Shown here: piece by piece, positions 39,236 through 41,482 of the stretch
How positions within the stretch are numbered: the first letter of the stretch is position 1
Layout of the letters: each line of letters starts with the position of its first letter
From: Chromera velia
Taxonomy: Eukaryota; Sar; Chromeraceae
Direction of reading: 5' to 3'
Assembly: GCA_018398765.1 (NCBI GenBank)
Contig: JAHBMJ010000279.1
Coordinates: forward strand, 10,001 to 51,482
Length of the DNA stretch: 41,482 nucleotides
Notes under the pieces: model-generated
What the model saw: only the letters and a program-made list of their open reading frames with translations
What the model was told of the DNA's origin: nothing
Database searches by the model: none
Position numbers and translations under genes: made by a program

Positions 39236-39312
39236 AAATCTGAAAAAGTAAACCTGTTGAACCTGTTTTGAACCTGTTGAACCTGTTAAACCTGTTTTGA
39301 ACCTGTTTTGGA
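39236..39312. repeat. GAACCTGTT minisatellite
   Basis: About seven copies of GAACCTGTT, alternating with a TTGAACCTGTT variant. It is followed directly by a GC-rich stretch (GCGCGGCCACTGG ... CGCCCGCGG). Confidence 0.85.
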
Positions 39313-39835
39313 GGCTAGACGCGCGGCCACTGGCACAAGGCCGGCCAGGCCTGCGCCGCCCGCGGCCAATATAGGTGAAATAAGGAGCCGGAGCCACGTA
39401 TACAGCAACTGTCCCCAGCCGGTTCAATCTAGTGTGTCGGACAGACGCATGTTAGCATATGTCAGCATCAGCCTCACGGACAGTCTCCACTGAAAAAAAT
39501 AGAGACAGTATAGAGTTTGTTTGATAGCAGTCTGCACAACAATGTAATTGACAATGTCTTTTTGCAGAGACTGAGTACAATACCGGGCAGGCTCTAAAGT
39601 GGACGGGAGAGGGGTTGAACAAGAATGTTATTCCTCATGTGAAGTACAAAACAGGTGACACAATATTGCCAATTCACATGATCGGGTGCATTGATGAGTA
39701 TTCGAAAACAGAGTTTCAATCCGATTTTGTGTAGCAAAAGGTTGGAACGAATGCAAACCCAGATGTCTGGGTGCCACCCGCGGTAGCTGGGAGCGGTGAG
39801 GGCCATGGAGGGGAGTACCCAGGCCCTTCCGCGCG
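39313..39835. other. Intergenic DNA, nothing recognised
   Basis: A short GC-rich block is followed by ordinary sequence. Minus-strand ORFs at 39594-40196 cross into the palindrome cluster and are not supported. Confidence 0.4.
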
Positions 39836-40075
39836 TTCGAACATGTTCGAATCCGCGCGAAATATGTTTGAACATGCAAAAACATGTTCGAATCCGCGCC
39901 GTCTCCAAAAATAAATTGTTCGAACGTGCGGAAAAACATGTTCGAACGTGCATTCGAACATGTTCGAACAAACAAGAAAACGCATCTGAACCGTTCGAAC
40001 AAAAATCAGATCTGTTCGAAAATGTTATTGGTGTTCGAAGACGTCTGACTACCTGATCGAATATTGCTGTTCGAA
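39836..40075. promoter_or_regulatory. Cluster of eleven TTCGAA palindromes
   Basis: TTCGAA occurs at 39836, 39846, 39887, 39919, 39941, 39953, 39963, 39994, 40015, 40034 and 40070, and ACATGTTCGAA recurs four times. About 0.06 sites would be expected by chance in 240 bp. It ends about 80 bp before the ATG of the gene at 40158, followed by a GATCGATCGATC run. It could be a binding-site array or a decayed satellite. Confidence 0.7.
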
Positions 40076-40157
40076 CACGTACATGCAATTTTAATGTCAT
40101 TGATCGATCGATCGATCCTGTAAAAAACCTTAAGCAGTTCGGTCGATCGAGATCAAT

Positions 40158-41482
40158 ATGGAGGCAGTTGCTTCGATCTTCCGCGTTAAATTGCAAGCCT
40201 CTCTAGAGGTTTCAAAGCAGGTTCTTGCAGTTTTTCAACAGTTAATCCGCAACCAGGTGAATGTTTTGAAATCTACAGCCAAGTGAAAGGCCATTCTCCC
40301 TGACTCCAATGGTCACCTCGAGCTCATTGTCGCTTTCTCAACTTCTCTTAAAAATGCTTTGTGCACACAAGTGCATGACTTCTTTATTTCAGACCCTTCC
40401 TTCTTTTCTTCTTTTATTGAAGCTGCAGAGAAAGCCATAGAGGACATGGTGAACAGCTACGTGGAGGCGGAGACACAGAGCGCTTTGTCTATAGTATCAG
40501 CCCCCGGGGAAGCCCAGCCGCAGCAGCAGCAGCAGCTACGAGAAGCAGAGGAGCTGTACCGACTCGAAGACATCTTGGGCAAGGATTCTCCGGAGCTCAA
40601 AACCATGCCTCTGCAAGGGAGATCCAATGCGAAGGACCGGCGACCCTTAGACAGAGGGAGGCTTGTGCACCTGATTGATGCACAACATCTAGAACGCTGC
40701 TCCACTAGCGGAAACCTCTCACTGCGAAACACTGGGGCGACGGGGGAAATCAATGGTAGCACTTTTTGGATAAGAGCTTTCCTTCCGGTCAGTAAAACGG
40801 ACTCAAACCTTTCCTTTGAATGTTTCTGTTGTTTTTTTTCTCATTCCCCTTTCTTCCCCTCTCCTTGCATTGTGTGCAGGCTTTCCTTCTGAGTGCCTCC
40901 TCTCGCATTCGGGAGGCAGAGGTAGGGGCTGCAGGGCTGGAGGCATCGGCTTTGTATCCGGCTGACAGAGACAAGACGTTCATCATCAAGTCCCATCTGG
41001 CTCTTTGGAATCAACACAAAGGAAGGGGTGGGCGGGAAGAAGGGGAAGTGAAGTGGGACGATGTGTGGGAGGCAGGCGGGTCAAAGACTGCTCCTGCAAA
41101 AGTAGCATGGGACCAGATTCAGAGGTCATTGCAAGGGAAAGTACAGCGGCTGAAGAGCCACCTATTCCCCAGAAACAAGGAGCATGTGGAGCAAGTCTAC
41201 AAGATCCTGAAGCAGCGGTTGCTGAAGGAGCCTTTGTGGTGGCAGGAGGTGGTATGGGGTGAGGTCCCTCCACTTGAGTACTGGATTCCTGAAGATCAGG
41301 TCTCCCCTCTCACAGAAGCCGTAGCAGACACCGGAAAGGCCCCTGCCCCCCCTCCGTCTCTGGCAAAGGCAGTGATGGACACTCGAAAGGCACCCCCCCG
41401 TGCCCCCCCTCCATCTGTGGCAAAAGCAGCGATGGACACTCGAAAGGCACCCGCCCCCCCCCCGTCTCTGGCAAAGGCAGCG
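40158..41482 (+). CDS. Unassigned gene, 5' part; Ala/Pro-rich tandem repeats; runs off window
   Basis: Seen: ATG at 40158 (MEAVASIF) opens a helical reading frame. It meets a single TGA at 40284-40286 and continues in the same frame to a GTCAGT donor at 40788. The next exon starts at 40880 after TGTGTGCAG and is open, phase 0, to the window end. The TGA can be skipped by a 33-nt GT-AG segment (40257-40289) that keeps the frame; otherwise the copy is broken there. Content: a helical N-part, a short poly-Gln run (QPQQQQQ), a Trp-rich basic-helical segment (LKSHLFPRN, LLKEPLWWQEVVWGEVPP), then (x)DTxKAPxxPPPS(L/V)AKA repeats. No enzyme motif is seen. It may be a host gene or a gag-like ORF of a mobile element. 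Confidence 0.55.
41313..41482 (+). repeat. Coding tandem repeat, unit about 51-57 bp
   Basis: Units of ATGGACACTCGAAAGGCACC, a C-rich stretch, then TCTCTGGCAAAGGCAGCG encode DTRKAP-(PRA)-PPPS-LAKAA. At least three copies are visible, reaching the window edge. Confidence 0.85.

Overview
The window is eukaryotic nuclear DNA. Genes are split by GT-AG introns that can be reconstructed with matching phases. Introns and intergenic DNA are loaded with simple repeats (CTTC, GAAA, GAAT, CTGT, CT, TG), and there is a decayed non-LTR retrotransposon. An SPM1/SAXO-like axonemal or subpellicular microtubule protein, a Piwi-clade Argonaute and this repeat style would fit a flagellated protist or alga, for example a chromerid-like alveolate. 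That placement is inference; no taxonomic marker is present.

Layout. 0-4.5 kb: a two-exon SAXO/SPM1-like gene (-) divergent from a four-exon CDGSH iron-sulfur protein gene (+) that appears to carry a C-terminal membrane anchor. 4.5-7.9 kb: mostly repeats, with one orphan exon-like ORF. 7.96-14.36 kb: a complete eight-exon Piwi gene (-). I could assemble it to exactly 901 codons plus stop, with the D...D...H catalytic residues and the MID 5'-phosphate pocket present. 15.1-16.6 kb: an intronless BBE/6-hydroxynicotine-oxidase-like FAD enzyme (+), divergent from Piwi. 18.0-20.7 kb: a frame-broken nucleotidyltransferase gene (-) with OAS/CD-NTase-like motifs. 21.2-22.8 kb: a MITE-like element and a degenerate tandem-duplicated coding unit. 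25.4-29.95 kb: a complete six-exon ILVBL/HACL2-type 2-hydroxyacyl-CoA lyase (-), with a partial decoy copy of one of its own exons in an intron. 30.65-35.78 kb: a non-LTR retrotransposon (-) with reverse transcriptase and a restriction-like endonuclease, full of nonsense codons. 35.8-37.45 kb: two unassigned ORFs, one with an in-frame TGA. 39.8-40.1 kb: a dense TTCGAA palindrome cluster. 40.16-41.48 kb: the 5' part of an unassigned gene with Ala/Pro-rich tandem repeats that runs off the window.

I see no operon-like logic. The clearest functional themes are RNA-guided silencing (Piwi), ER-type TPP-dependent fatty-acid alpha-oxidation (ILVBL), Fe-S or redox membrane biology (CDGSH) and a flavin oxidase. 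The most interesting structures are duplications that interfere with splicing: three tandem 3' splice sites in Piwi and a decoy exon in ILVBL. Also notable are the nucleotidyltransferase relic and the retrotransposon whose RT and endonuclease active-site aspartates are both asparagines.
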